A stretch of DNA of 5,919 bases from CAYQFQ01 sp964416925. Lineage in GTDB: Bacteria; Patescibacteriota; Minisyncoccia; Phycocordibacterales; GWA1-40-21. The translations under genes and the position numbers were made by a program. Of the stretch, positions 1 to 4,354 are shown piece by piece. The DNA is taken from NCBI GenBank assembly GCA_964416925.1, contig CAYQFQ010000037.1, forward strand, positions 1 to 5,919, read 5' to 3'. The notes under the pieces were generated by a model that did not search any database, had not been told where the DNA came from, and saw only the letters and a list, made by a program, of their open reading frames with translations. The stretch's first letter is position 1. Each line of letters begins with the position of its first letter.

Positions 1-284
1 AGAAAAAGTTCGTAGTATCAGCACAAGCCGTATCAGCAGCTCCAGCAGCAGCGGGTCCAGCAGCAGAAGAGAAGTCATCATTTAAGGTTGAACTTACAGA
101 TGCAGGTGCAAGCAAGATCAGCATTATTAAGATTGTTAAAGAAGTACTTGGTCTTGGTTTGAAAGAAGCAAAGGACCTTGTAGATGCAGCTCCTTCAGTC
201 TTGAAAGAAGATATGAAGAAAGAAGAGGCAGAAGCTTTGAAGAAACAAGTAGAAGCAGCAGGAGGAAAAGTCACTTTGAAATAA
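1..284 (+). CDS. rplL: Large-subunit ribosomal protein bL12 (L7/L12), C-terminal part
   Basis: This is the 3' part of the gene for the ribosomal stalk protein L7/L12, which recruits and stimulates translation GTPases such as EF-Tu and EF-G. The 5' end lies outside the window. The first complete codon is at 3, and 93 residues follow before TAA at 282-284. Visible in order are the end of the N-terminal dimerisation domain, an Ala/Pro-rich flexible hinge (about residues 8-22 of the visible part), and the complete C-terminal domain. The C-terminal domain carries the hallmark GLGLKEAKDLV, followed by AP-x-x-LKE and EAEALKKQVEAAGGKV, and ends at LK. This is the factor-binding face of the family and it is intact. 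In most bacteria rplL follows rplJ, which is expected just left of the window. A terminator lies about 55 bases downstream, so rplL probably ends its operon. Identification is from the conserved domain and is near certain. Confidence 0.97.
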   Translation, partial: KKFVVSAQAVSAAPAAAGPAAEEKSSFKVELTDAGASKISIIKIVKEVLGLGLKEAKDLVDAAPSVLKEDMKKEEAEALKKQVEAAGGKVTLK

Positions 285-307
285 ATTTACTAATTTATTT
301 CAATGTC

Positions 308-327
308 ATCCCCGCGAAAGCGGGGAT
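308..327. repeat. GAAA-loop palindrome, dRS3/REP-like intergenic element
   Basis: A perfect 8-bp stem, ATCCCCGC (308-315) with GCGGGGAT (320-327), closes a GAAA tetraloop. It sits in the wider context GTC-ATCCCC...GGGGAT-CCA. The form resembles the short dispersed palindromes seen in many bacteria, for example the Neisseria dRS3 type (ATTCCC-N8-GGGAAT). No T-run follows directly, so it is not a terminator by itself. Only one strict copy is in this window, so its dispersed nature is an inference. Confidence 0.55.
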
Positions 328-338
328 CCAGTTTAGAA

Positions 339-367
339 CAAAAAACCACCGTAAGGTGGTTTTTTTA
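339..367 (+). terminator. Intrinsic terminator of the rplL operon
   Basis: The stem ACCACC (345-350) with GGTGGT (355-360) closes the loop GTAA and is followed by a run of T from 360 to 366. The run of A at 339-345 extends the stem against the T-run and could let it act in both directions. It lies 55 bases after the rplL stop and is the obvious end of that transcript. Confidence 0.85.
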
Positions 368-384
368 TTTCTTATTTTAGAGTG

Positions 385-483
385 ATCCCGTCTGAATCCC
401 AGACCGAAGACGTACGCGAATAGCACATACCTAGATGGGCGAAGTCTGAGGTCGTATGTCCTCTCAGACTGGGATGGTTTTTT
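385..483 (+). ncRNA. Candidate structured RNA or attenuator with competing stems
   Basis: I do not recognise this as a known RNA family. The block is rich in nested complementarity and ends in six T (478-483). ATCCC-GTCTGA (385-395) pairs with TCAGAC-T-GGGAT (464-475), an 11-bp stem with one bulged T. ATCCCAG (396-402) can instead pair with CTGGGAT (469-475). GTCTGAG (444-450) pairs with CTCAGAC (463-469). GACGTAC (409-415) pairs with GTATGTC (454-460) with one G-U pair, and ACATAC (425-430) can compete for the same 3' bases. Several of these pairings exclude one another, as in an attenuator or switch. It lies after the rplL terminator and before the unrecognised gene at 573. There is no convincing promoter directly upstream, so it may be read only by read-through or simply be a complex terminator. 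No open frame explains it. Confidence 0.4.
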
Positions 484-519
484 GTTATCATTTCTGCTAA
501 TGTATTATTAGAAACATCG

Positions 520-540
520 AAGGCACGGAAGTGCCTTTTT
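520..540 (+). terminator. Hairpin with T-run upstream of the gene at 573
   Basis: AGGCAC (521-526) pairs with GTGCCT (531-536) around a GGAA loop, and five T end the element (536-540). It has the form of an intrinsic terminator. It is odd because it lies only 32 bases before the ATG at 573 with no promoter-like sequence in between. It could end read-through from the left, or act as a leader hairpin if transcription starts near 515 from a weak -10-like TATTAT at 503-508. Confidence 0.6.
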
Positions 541-572
541 GTGTACATTTAACCGACAAAAATGGGTGACTT

Positions 573-1445
573 ATGAATCTTGATCAGAAGATTGCAATCA
601 CGGAACTGAAGCTTTTCTCTCTTTTGAACTTTGTCTTATCTGGATTTCATTATGGACAATTTTGTACATTTGATCATGGCAGACAAGAGGGAGAAAAAAT
701 AATTGGCTTAGTAAAAGATGAGACGACAAAAAATCTTCATTACTTTAGCCTAATTCTAAAACGGGCATGTCATCGTAGACACACAGAGTATTTACGGGCT
801 ATGTCCGAAAATAGAAGGAATACCAAAGATTTGAAACGGTCACTGCGACGTCTTGAAGAAAGGCAGAGGATATTGGAGAGACTTTTTTGGATCTCTGTCG
901 CGGAGGAATTACCTCAGGTGTCTTTGATGGAATGTGTTTCAGTGGTTGATGGATGGGAGGTGGTTTCAGACGAATATATACCGAAGCTTCCTGTGATTGA
1001 TTACGGTCTGGTATCATCATCCTTTTTTTCACACTTTAGAAACATTGTCGTCTGCGGACACCTCACCTTTGAAGGGCAGGGCCCAGAGTTGATTCCTGTT
1101 CGACAAGGAGAATTGATTATCGGCCATGTTCCATCCTCAGTCAAGAGAATTTATTCTTTATTGGAACCAATACAGGACGAAGTGTCTCTGGCCATAGAAC
1201 AGACTGGTTTACAGTTAGACATCGAGGGTGGTCCCAATTCGGTTTTCGACGAGGTTGATCTTCTTGGTCAAAAGTATCCCGAAGTTGACTTCTCTCATAT
1301 GAGTTTTCTTCGGGAGATATATAAGTTCACTGAAAGGGTTTTTTGGGAATTAATAAACGACGATTATCCACACATTCGTGTGGAAAACCTTGGGGTCAGA
1401 GCTGGTTTCAAGGTTGTCCGATTAAATCGGGTGAGTTCAAGCTGA
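573..1445 (+). CDS. Unrecognised 290-residue protein with a basic helical segment
   Basis: I do not recognise this protein and assign no function. It is predicted to be soluble: no signal peptide and no convincing membrane segment. Residues about 60-106 form a strongly basic, Arg-rich, probably helical stretch (SENRRNTKDLKRSLRRLEE and neighbours) that could bind nucleic acid or form a coiled coil. The remainder is mixed alpha/beta with acidic patches toward the C-terminus (about 195-260). There are four cysteines (31, 66, 121, 161) without CxxC spacing. The ATG at 573 is supported by GGGTGA at 564-569, a plausible Shine-Dalgarno match to the anti-SD tail and the only one seen in this window. 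A four-codon frame from ATG 562 ends in TGA that overlaps this start (ATGA). The gene stands alone, bracketed by a hairpin at 520-540 and a terminator at 1453-1492. It is clearly an open, likely expressed gene, perhaps lineage-specific. Confidence 0.75.
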   Translation: MNLDQKIAITELKLFSLLNFVLSGFHYGQFCTFDHGRQEGEKIIGLVKDETTKNLHYFSLILKRACHRRHTEYLRAMSENRRNTKDLKRSLRRLEERQRILERLFWISVAEELPQVSLMECVSVVDGWEVVSDEYIPKLPVIDYGLVSSSFFSHFRNIVVCGHLTFEGQGPELIPVRQGELIIGHVPSSVKRIYSLLEPIQDEVSLAIEQTGLQLDIEGGPNSVFDEVDLLGQKYPEVDFSHMSFLREIYKFTERVFWELINDDYPHIRVENLGVRAGFKVVRLNRVSSS

Positions 1446-1452
1446 TTCAAGT

Positions 1453-1492
1453 ATAGCCTGTATTCTGCGAAAGCAGGGTACAGGCTATTTTA
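1453..1492 (+). terminator. Long-stem intrinsic terminator after the 573 gene
   Basis: ATAGCCTGTA (1453-1462) pairs perfectly with TACAGGCTAT (1479-1488). The stem continues inward through two T-G pairs and CTGC (1465-1468) with GCAG (1473-1476), closed by a GAAA loop (1469-1472). That gives 16 pairs in all. TTTT (1488-1491) follows. It begins 8 bases after the stop codon. Confidence 0.8.
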
Positions 1493-1552
1493 ATATCACT
1501 CAACAGTAATATGGGTGTCAACTCTTTTTAAAACGAAACAAAAGATGTATCA

Positions 1553-1558
1553 TATAAC
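1553..1558 (+). promoter_or_regulatory. Probable -10 box for the 1564 gene, leaderless start
   Basis: TATAAC lies five bases before the ATG at 1564, so transcription would begin at or next to the start codon. No Shine-Dalgarno sequence is present, which fits a leaderless mRNA. No good -35 box is visible at the expected distance. TATCAT at 1549-1554 is an alternative hexamer. Confidence 0.4.
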
Positions 1559-1563
1559 TATAT

Positions 1564-2184
1564 ATGGAAACACTAGGACTATTATTTGGAACCCCAGCTA
1601 GAGTCAAATTGATGAGACTTTTTCTGTTTAACTCTGGCAGGAATTATGACTTAAAGGATCTTTGTGATAGATCGAAGACTTCTATTTCAATTGCCAAAAA
1701 AGAACTCGGACTACTTGAGAAAGTCAGACTTGTTAATTCAAAGTTGGTCATAAAAAGAACGTTTAGGGAAAAGGATGGTAAGAAATATGAGACAAAGAAG
1801 AAAGTTAAGGGTTGGATTTTGAATGATGATTTTGTCTACATAAATGCACTTCGAACATTCTTGCTTACGACTAGAAATCTTGAACACAATAGAATCTTAC
1901 AGAAATTGTCATCATCAGGTAAGTTAAAGCTCGTAATTTTGGCTGGAGTATTTATAAATGACCCAGAAAGCAGAGTAGATATTTTCGTAGTAGGGGATAA
2001 GCTAAGTAAAGGAGCCCTTGCAAACGCTATTAAGAACCTTGAGTCAGAAATAGGCAAGGAATTAAACTACGCATTCTTTGAGACTGATGATTTTAAATAC
2101 CGAATTGGTGTATACGACAAGCTTGTTAGGGATATTTTAGACTTCCCACATAAGGTTTTACTTGATAAATTAGCTATTAAGTGA
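1564..2184 (+). CDS. Winged-helix regulator with degenerate nucleotidyltransferase-like domain
   Basis: This 206-residue protein begins with a helix-turn-helix/winged-helix domain. The entry is LFGTPARVKLMRLFLFN (residues 7-23), followed by DLKDLCDRSKTSIS and helix AKKELGLLEKV (to about 54), with a basic wing to about 83 (KRTFREKDGKKYETKKK). Residues about 119-200 match the shape of a minimal nucleotidyltransferase (MNT) fold: KLVILAGVF, then SRVDIFVVGD, then GKELNYAFFETDDFKYRIGVYDKLVRDILD. In active MNT enzymes a GS motif precedes a DxD pair. Here the GS is absent (AGVFIND) and only Asp139 of the pair remains, so catalysis is doubtful. Fusions of this kind are, as far as I recall, common in Patescibacteria and annotated as transcriptional regulators. 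A role in DNA binding with ligand sensing is an inference. The ATG lacks a Shine-Dalgarno site and follows a -10-like box closely. No clear terminator follows. Confidence 0.75.
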   Translation: METLGLLFGTPARVKLMRLFLFNSGRNYDLKDLCDRSKTSISIAKKELGLLEKVRLVNSKLVIKRTFREKDGKKYETKKKVKGWILNDDFVYINALRTFLLTTRNLEHNRILQKLSSSGKLKLVILAGVFINDPESRVDIFVVGDKLSKGALANAIKNLESEIGKELNYAFFETDDFKYRIGVYDKLVRDILDFPHKVLLDKLAIK

Positions 2185-2378
2185 CGCTCGGGCTTACGTT
2201 TTTAAAACACACATAATTTTCTGCTGAAAATTTGTTCCTCCTTACAGGAGCAGTACACCTTTCGCTTTTTTGATTACAAAAATACTCAAGATCTTTCATT
2301 TGGGTCCCAACCCAAATTTCAACTCGCACCGTCGTGCTGTGCAATGTTTTAAAAAAGTGAGCCCTCGCTTTAAGCCTG

Positions 2379-2416
2379 CCCCGTAGTGAGAAATTCTGAT
2401 TTCTCTACTACTGGGG
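2379..2416. repeat. C/G-capped palindrome
   Basis: CCCC-GTAGT-GAGAAAT (2379-2394) pairs with ATTTCTC-T-ACTAC-T-GGGG (2399-2416) around the loop TCTG. That gives sixteen pairs with two single-base T bulges. No T-run follows, so it is not a standard terminator. Its plan (CCCC outside, TGA(GA)AAT near the loop) resembles the palindrome at 3653-3683, which suggests members of one dispersed family. Confidence 0.6.
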
Positions 2417-2541
2417 TTGGAGATAGAGGATAAACTGTTATTTTTCTTGGGTTTTTTGTTGTCTCATAGCAAAACATTTCGATTGTAGTTCATTATAAGT
2501 AAGGGTAATCCACAATTATATATCCAAACATTTACAAAAGG

Positions 2542-2550
2542 TGATATAAT
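2542..2550 (+). promoter_or_regulatory. Extended -10 promoter for the 2636 gene
   Basis: TGATATAAT is a perfect extended -10 element (TG, one base, TATAAT at 2545-2550). Transcription would start near 2557 and leave a leader of about 80 bases. No -35 match is seen at 17 bases, which extended -10 promoters tolerate. A second possibility, nearer the gene, is TTGACG (2587-2592) with TAGAAT (2612-2617), but its 19-base spacing is long. Confidence 0.55.
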
Positions 2551-2635
2551 ATAAGGGTATTTAGTTTTGTTAGTTTTTGTGATTAGTTGACGCAGAAACT
2601 ACATTCATTATTAGAATAGTTAATTTATTATAAAT

Positions 2636-3319
2636 ATGATTCTTTCATGGGGTGAAGTTATATCAGCTTCTTTGAAGAATATCTGGTTCGCCATCGCAGG
2701 TTTTGTACCAGAATTCTTGGCAGCTATAGTTATTTTTGTAGTCGGTTGGATAATTGCAGTTATTTTAGGCAAATTAGTCGCTCAAGTCATAAGAATGACA
2801 AGAGTAGATACAGCCTTAAAGGCAGCAAGAGTTGACCAAGTAATAGAAAAGGCAGGTTTTCATCTAGATGCTGGTCTTTTTGTAGGAACACTAGTAAAGT
2901 GGTTCTTCATTATAGTAGCACTTGTAGCTGCTCTTGATGTTTTGGGTCTTAGCTCAGTTACAGCATTCTTACAGAATGTCGTCTTGAGTTATTTACCAAG
3001 CGTTATAGTAGCTGTTCTTATAATAATGGTTGCAGCAGTTGTTGCTGAAGCTATGCAGAAGATTGTTGTTGGTTCAGCTAGAGCTGCTGATATAAAGTCA
3101 GCAAACTTGGTTGGTAACATAACAAAGTGGGCAATCTGGGCATTCGCTATACTTACAGCACTCCTACAACTAGGAATCGCAGTAACATTCATCAATACAT
3201 TATTTACAGGTATTATCATTGCTGTTTCTCTTGCTTTGGGTCTTGCATTTGGTCTTGGAGGTCAAGATGCTGCTGCAAAATACATTGAAAAGGTAAAAGG
3301 TGATGTTTCAGACAGATAA
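2636..3319 (+). CDS. MscS-type TM-helix membrane protein without soluble domain
   Basis: A 227-residue inner-membrane protein related to the transmembrane part of small mechanosensitive (MscS/CmpX-like, conserved TM-helix) proteins. Hydrophobic segments lie at about 22-50, 84-104, 117-138, 160-178 and 184-208. The last ends in LGLAFGLGGQDAAAKYIE, the pattern typical of the family's final pore-lining helix region (the GLGGQDAA at 206-213). In MscS this helix is followed by a beta domain of more than 100 residues, but here the protein stops about 14 residues later, after a short charged tail. It is therefore either a TM-only family member or unable to form a normal vestibule. The start ATG has no Shine-Dalgarno sequence and follows an AT-rich leader. 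The gene is monocistronic, with a promoter at 2542-2550 and a terminator at 3341-3380. A role in osmotic or membrane-tension response is inferred from the family only. Confidence 0.8.
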   Translation: MILSWGEVISASLKNIWFAIAGFVPEFLAAIVIFVVGWIIAVILGKLVAQVIRMTRVDTALKAARVDQVIEKAGFHLDAGLFVGTLVKWFFIIVALVAALDVLGLSSVTAFLQNVVLSYLPSVIVAVLIIMVAAVVAEAMQKIVVGSARAADIKSANLVGNITKWAIWAFAILTALLQLGIAVTFINTLFTGIIIAVSLALGLAFGLGGQDAAAKYIEKVKGDVSDR

Positions 3320-3340
3320 ATAGTTTCAAAATTCAACTTA

Positions 3341-3380
3341 CAAAACACCCAGCCAATAAAATGGTTGGGTGTTTTGTTTA
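3341..3380 (+). terminator. Strong intrinsic terminator after the channel-type gene
   Basis: CAAAACACCCAGCCA (3341-3355) pairs with TGGTTGGGTGTTTTG (3362-3376), 15 pairs with a single G-T wobble, around the loop ATAAAA. The T-rich right arm supplies the T-run, and the A-rich left arm could serve in the opposite direction. Confidence 0.9.
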
Positions 3381-3449
3381 TCCTACATGATGTATCTATG
3401 GCTATTTTTATGGCTATTATTACTTAGCATGTTCATTAATTTTTAAATG

Positions 3450-3476
3450 TTGACTTTTAATAGATAGGAGTATAAT
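3450..3476 (+). promoter_or_regulatory. Promoter of the 6S RNA gene
   Basis: TTGACT (3450-3455) and a perfect TATAAT (3471-3476) are separated by 15 bases, slightly short of the usual 17. A start seven bases on, at about 3483, falls on the first base of the closing stem of the RNA. This is the only clear -35/-10 pair in the window. Confidence 0.7.
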
Positions 3477-3482
3477 TAAAGT

Positions 3483-3615
3483 AGGATTATTTGATTGTGG
3501 TTTTATCCGATTAATTTAAATTCAGGGAGCCTTACATCTTATTGCACCTTGGTGTAATATTGCGGGCACCCACCTAGCTAATAAGCTAGGGTAAATATCA
3601 CCTTTAAATAATCCT
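3483..3615 (+). ncRNA. ssrS: 6S RNA (RNA polymerase-binding regulatory RNA)
   Basis: 6S RNA mimics an open promoter and sequesters housekeeping sigma-RNA polymerase. Here AGGATTATTT (3483-3492) pairs perfectly with AAATAATCCT (3606-3615), closing a rod of about 133 nt. Inside, ATTGCAC (3541-3547) pairs with GTGTAAT (3552-3558), and CCTAGCT (3573-3579) with AGCTAGG (3584-3590). The 3' half matches 6S RNA as I remember it: GGGAGCCTTACAT resembles the GAAGCCUUAAAAC of E. coli. The CACCCACCTAGCT...AGCTAGGGT hairpin sits where E. coli has ACAUUCACCUUGAA...UUCAAGGGUU. Alphaproteobacterial 6S RNAs also carry a CACCCACCU hairpin. It has its own promoter exactly upstream and a terminator 8 bases after the closing stem, and no open frame crosses it. 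It is shorter than the roughly 180-nt E. coli RNA. The identity rests on remembered motifs and architecture, not on a covariance search. Confidence 0.78.
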
Positions 3616-3623
3616 AATAGAGC

Positions 3624-3651
3624 ATCCGCCTCATCGGCGGATTTTCTTTTT
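3624..3651 (+). terminator. Intrinsic terminator of the 6S RNA
   Basis: ATCCGCC (3624-3630) pairs with GGCGGAT (3636-3642) around TCATC and is followed by TTTTCTTTTT. It ends the transcript that starts near 3483, giving a primary RNA of about 165 nt that could be trimmed to the closing stem. Confidence 0.88.
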
Positions 3652-3652
3652 C

Positions 3653-3683
3653 CCCCGGTGAAATAATGAGAGATTTCACGGGG
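3653..3683. repeat. C/G-capped palindrome
   Basis: CCCC (3653-3656), a bulged G, and GTGAAAT (3658-3664) pair with ATTTCAC (3673-3679) and GGGG (3680-3683) around the loop AATGAGAG. No T-run follows. Its layout resembles the palindrome at 2379-2416, and both lie in gaps flanking the channel-type gene and the 6S RNA. Confidence 0.6.
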
Positions 3684-3761
3684 CGGGCCTAATTTGAAAT
3701 GATGTTTACTTCTAGAGTGTAACTTTAAAGTTTGATGTGTCCTGTTAAATCTTTCGTGGGA

Positions 3762-3770
3762 TGATATAAT
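3762..3770 (+). promoter_or_regulatory. Extended -10 promoter, leaderless start for the 3777 gene
   Basis: TGATATAAT, identical to the element at 2542-2550, ends six bases before the ATG at 3777. Transcription would therefore begin at or beside the start codon. No Shine-Dalgarno sequence is present. At 17 bases upstream only a weak -35 (CTGTTA, 3742-3747) is visible. Confidence 0.65.
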
Positions 3771-3776
3771 CTATTT

Positions 3777-4226
3777 ATGTTCAAGCAGAGAATATTTTTA
3801 ATTTCACTTATTGTATTAGTCATATTGGCGATAATGCATTTCTTTGGTTTGAAATACGAAATATATTTCTCTTTTGAGAAATATGATATTCCTATGCATA
3901 TACTCGGAGGTCTTTGGATTTCTCTGACTGTCTTCTGGTTGTTTCCTTTTGTTTCAAGTAAATGCTCAATAAAAAATTACAAAGTTAGAAGTTTTTTAAC
4001 TGGACTGTTGATTGTTATCGTCGTCGCCTTAGCATGGGACGCTTTTGAATTAATTTCTGGTCTGACGCACACTTCTGATTCCGTCTTTCTTAAAGATACC
4101 GTCGGTGATCTAGTATGTGCCATCATAGGTTTAATAATTGGATTTATCTACTTTCTAAATCAGAAGATATGTGCAGATGGTGTTTGTGAGTTGGTAAGGC
4201 CTACAAGTTTAAATAATTTACGATAA
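3777..4226 (+). CDS. Small VanZ/YjdF-like integral membrane protein
   Basis: A 149-residue protein with four likely membrane segments, at about 5-25, 38-60, 72-94 and 108-128. Conserved-looking polar positions are spaced as in VanZ-like and YjdF (DUF2238)-like families. They are Asp37 and His41 before GG (DIPMHILGG), then WDAFE (87-91) within the third segment, then DTVGDL (107-112) before a Gly-rich last helix. In these families such residues line a membrane pocket, but the activity is not generally established, so no substrate is proposed. Two cysteines lie in the short tail (KICADGVCE). The start at 3777 is chosen because it is the first ATG after a perfect extended -10 box six bases upstream, giving a leaderless message. 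No terminator is seen before the beta-CASP gene 128 bases on, so they may share a transcript. Family assignment is moderate, and membrane location is secure. Confidence 0.65.
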   Translation: MFKQRIFLISLIVLVILAIMHFFGLKYEIYFSFEKYDIPMHILGGLWISLTVFWLFPFVSSKCSIKNYKVRSFLTGLLIVIVVALAWDAFELISGLTHTSDSVFLKDTVGDLVCAIIGLIIGFIYFLNQKICADGVCELVRPTSLNNLR

Positions 4227-4354
4227 CAAATTTATCCTGTTGGAAGCTGCAATTGATAAAATTAAAATAATGGATAAAGATATAAAAATAGTCGTAAAAA
4301 ATTTTAATAATAATATTGCATATTGCGAGTCAATCGCAATCTGCTTCTGACAGG

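Larger units (their letters stand above)
2185..2635. other. 451-base intergenic region with clustered hairpins
   Basis: No plus-strand gene fits here. From left to right I see several hairpins. CTCC (2238-2241) pairs with GGAG (2247-2250). ATTTGGGT (2298-2305) pairs with ACCCAAAT (2310-2317) around CCCA. GCAC (2326-2329) pairs with GTGC (2334-2337). An imperfect stem joins AAAGTGAG with CTCGCTTT at about 2354-2371. The large palindrome at 2379-2416 is listed separately. On the minus strand 2177-2404 is open for 75 codons, but the only ATG in it leaves 40 codons (2177-2299). The right third is AT-rich and carries the promoter of the next gene. The region could be a structured RNA, a decayed gene, or both. 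Confidence 0.5.

Noticed and set aside
799..1032. 77-codon minus-strand open frame
   Set aside because: It lies wholly inside the 573-1445 gene, has no recognisable domain or start signal, and reads as a shadow.
1836..2057. 73-codon minus-strand open frame
   Set aside because: It is contained in the nucleotidyltransferase-like half of the regulator gene, and its content is what the complement of that gene gives by chance.
2185..2635. Possible tRNA or riboswitch in the gap
   Set aside because: No cloverleaf, no CCA-type end, no T-loop consensus and no known aptamer core could be found on either strand.
2989..3219. 76-codon minus-strand open frame
   Set aside because: It is antisense to the membrane segments of the channel-type protein, whose family match fixes the plus-strand frame.
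3397..3418. Direct repeat TATGGCTATT twice (3397-3406, 3409-3418)
   Set aside because: A 10-base AT-rich repeat separated by two bases, without further copies or flanking structure, and likely chance or slippage.
3721..3732. Palindrome AACTTTAAAGTT
   Set aside because: Short and AT-rich with no hairpin loop. It could be an operator, but nothing supports it beyond symmetry.
4316..4354. TTG start adding 13 residues to the beta-CASP protein
   Set aside because: The family begins at the MKLTF strand encoded from ATG 4355. The added residues are polar and non-family, and TTG is a weak start with no ribosome site.
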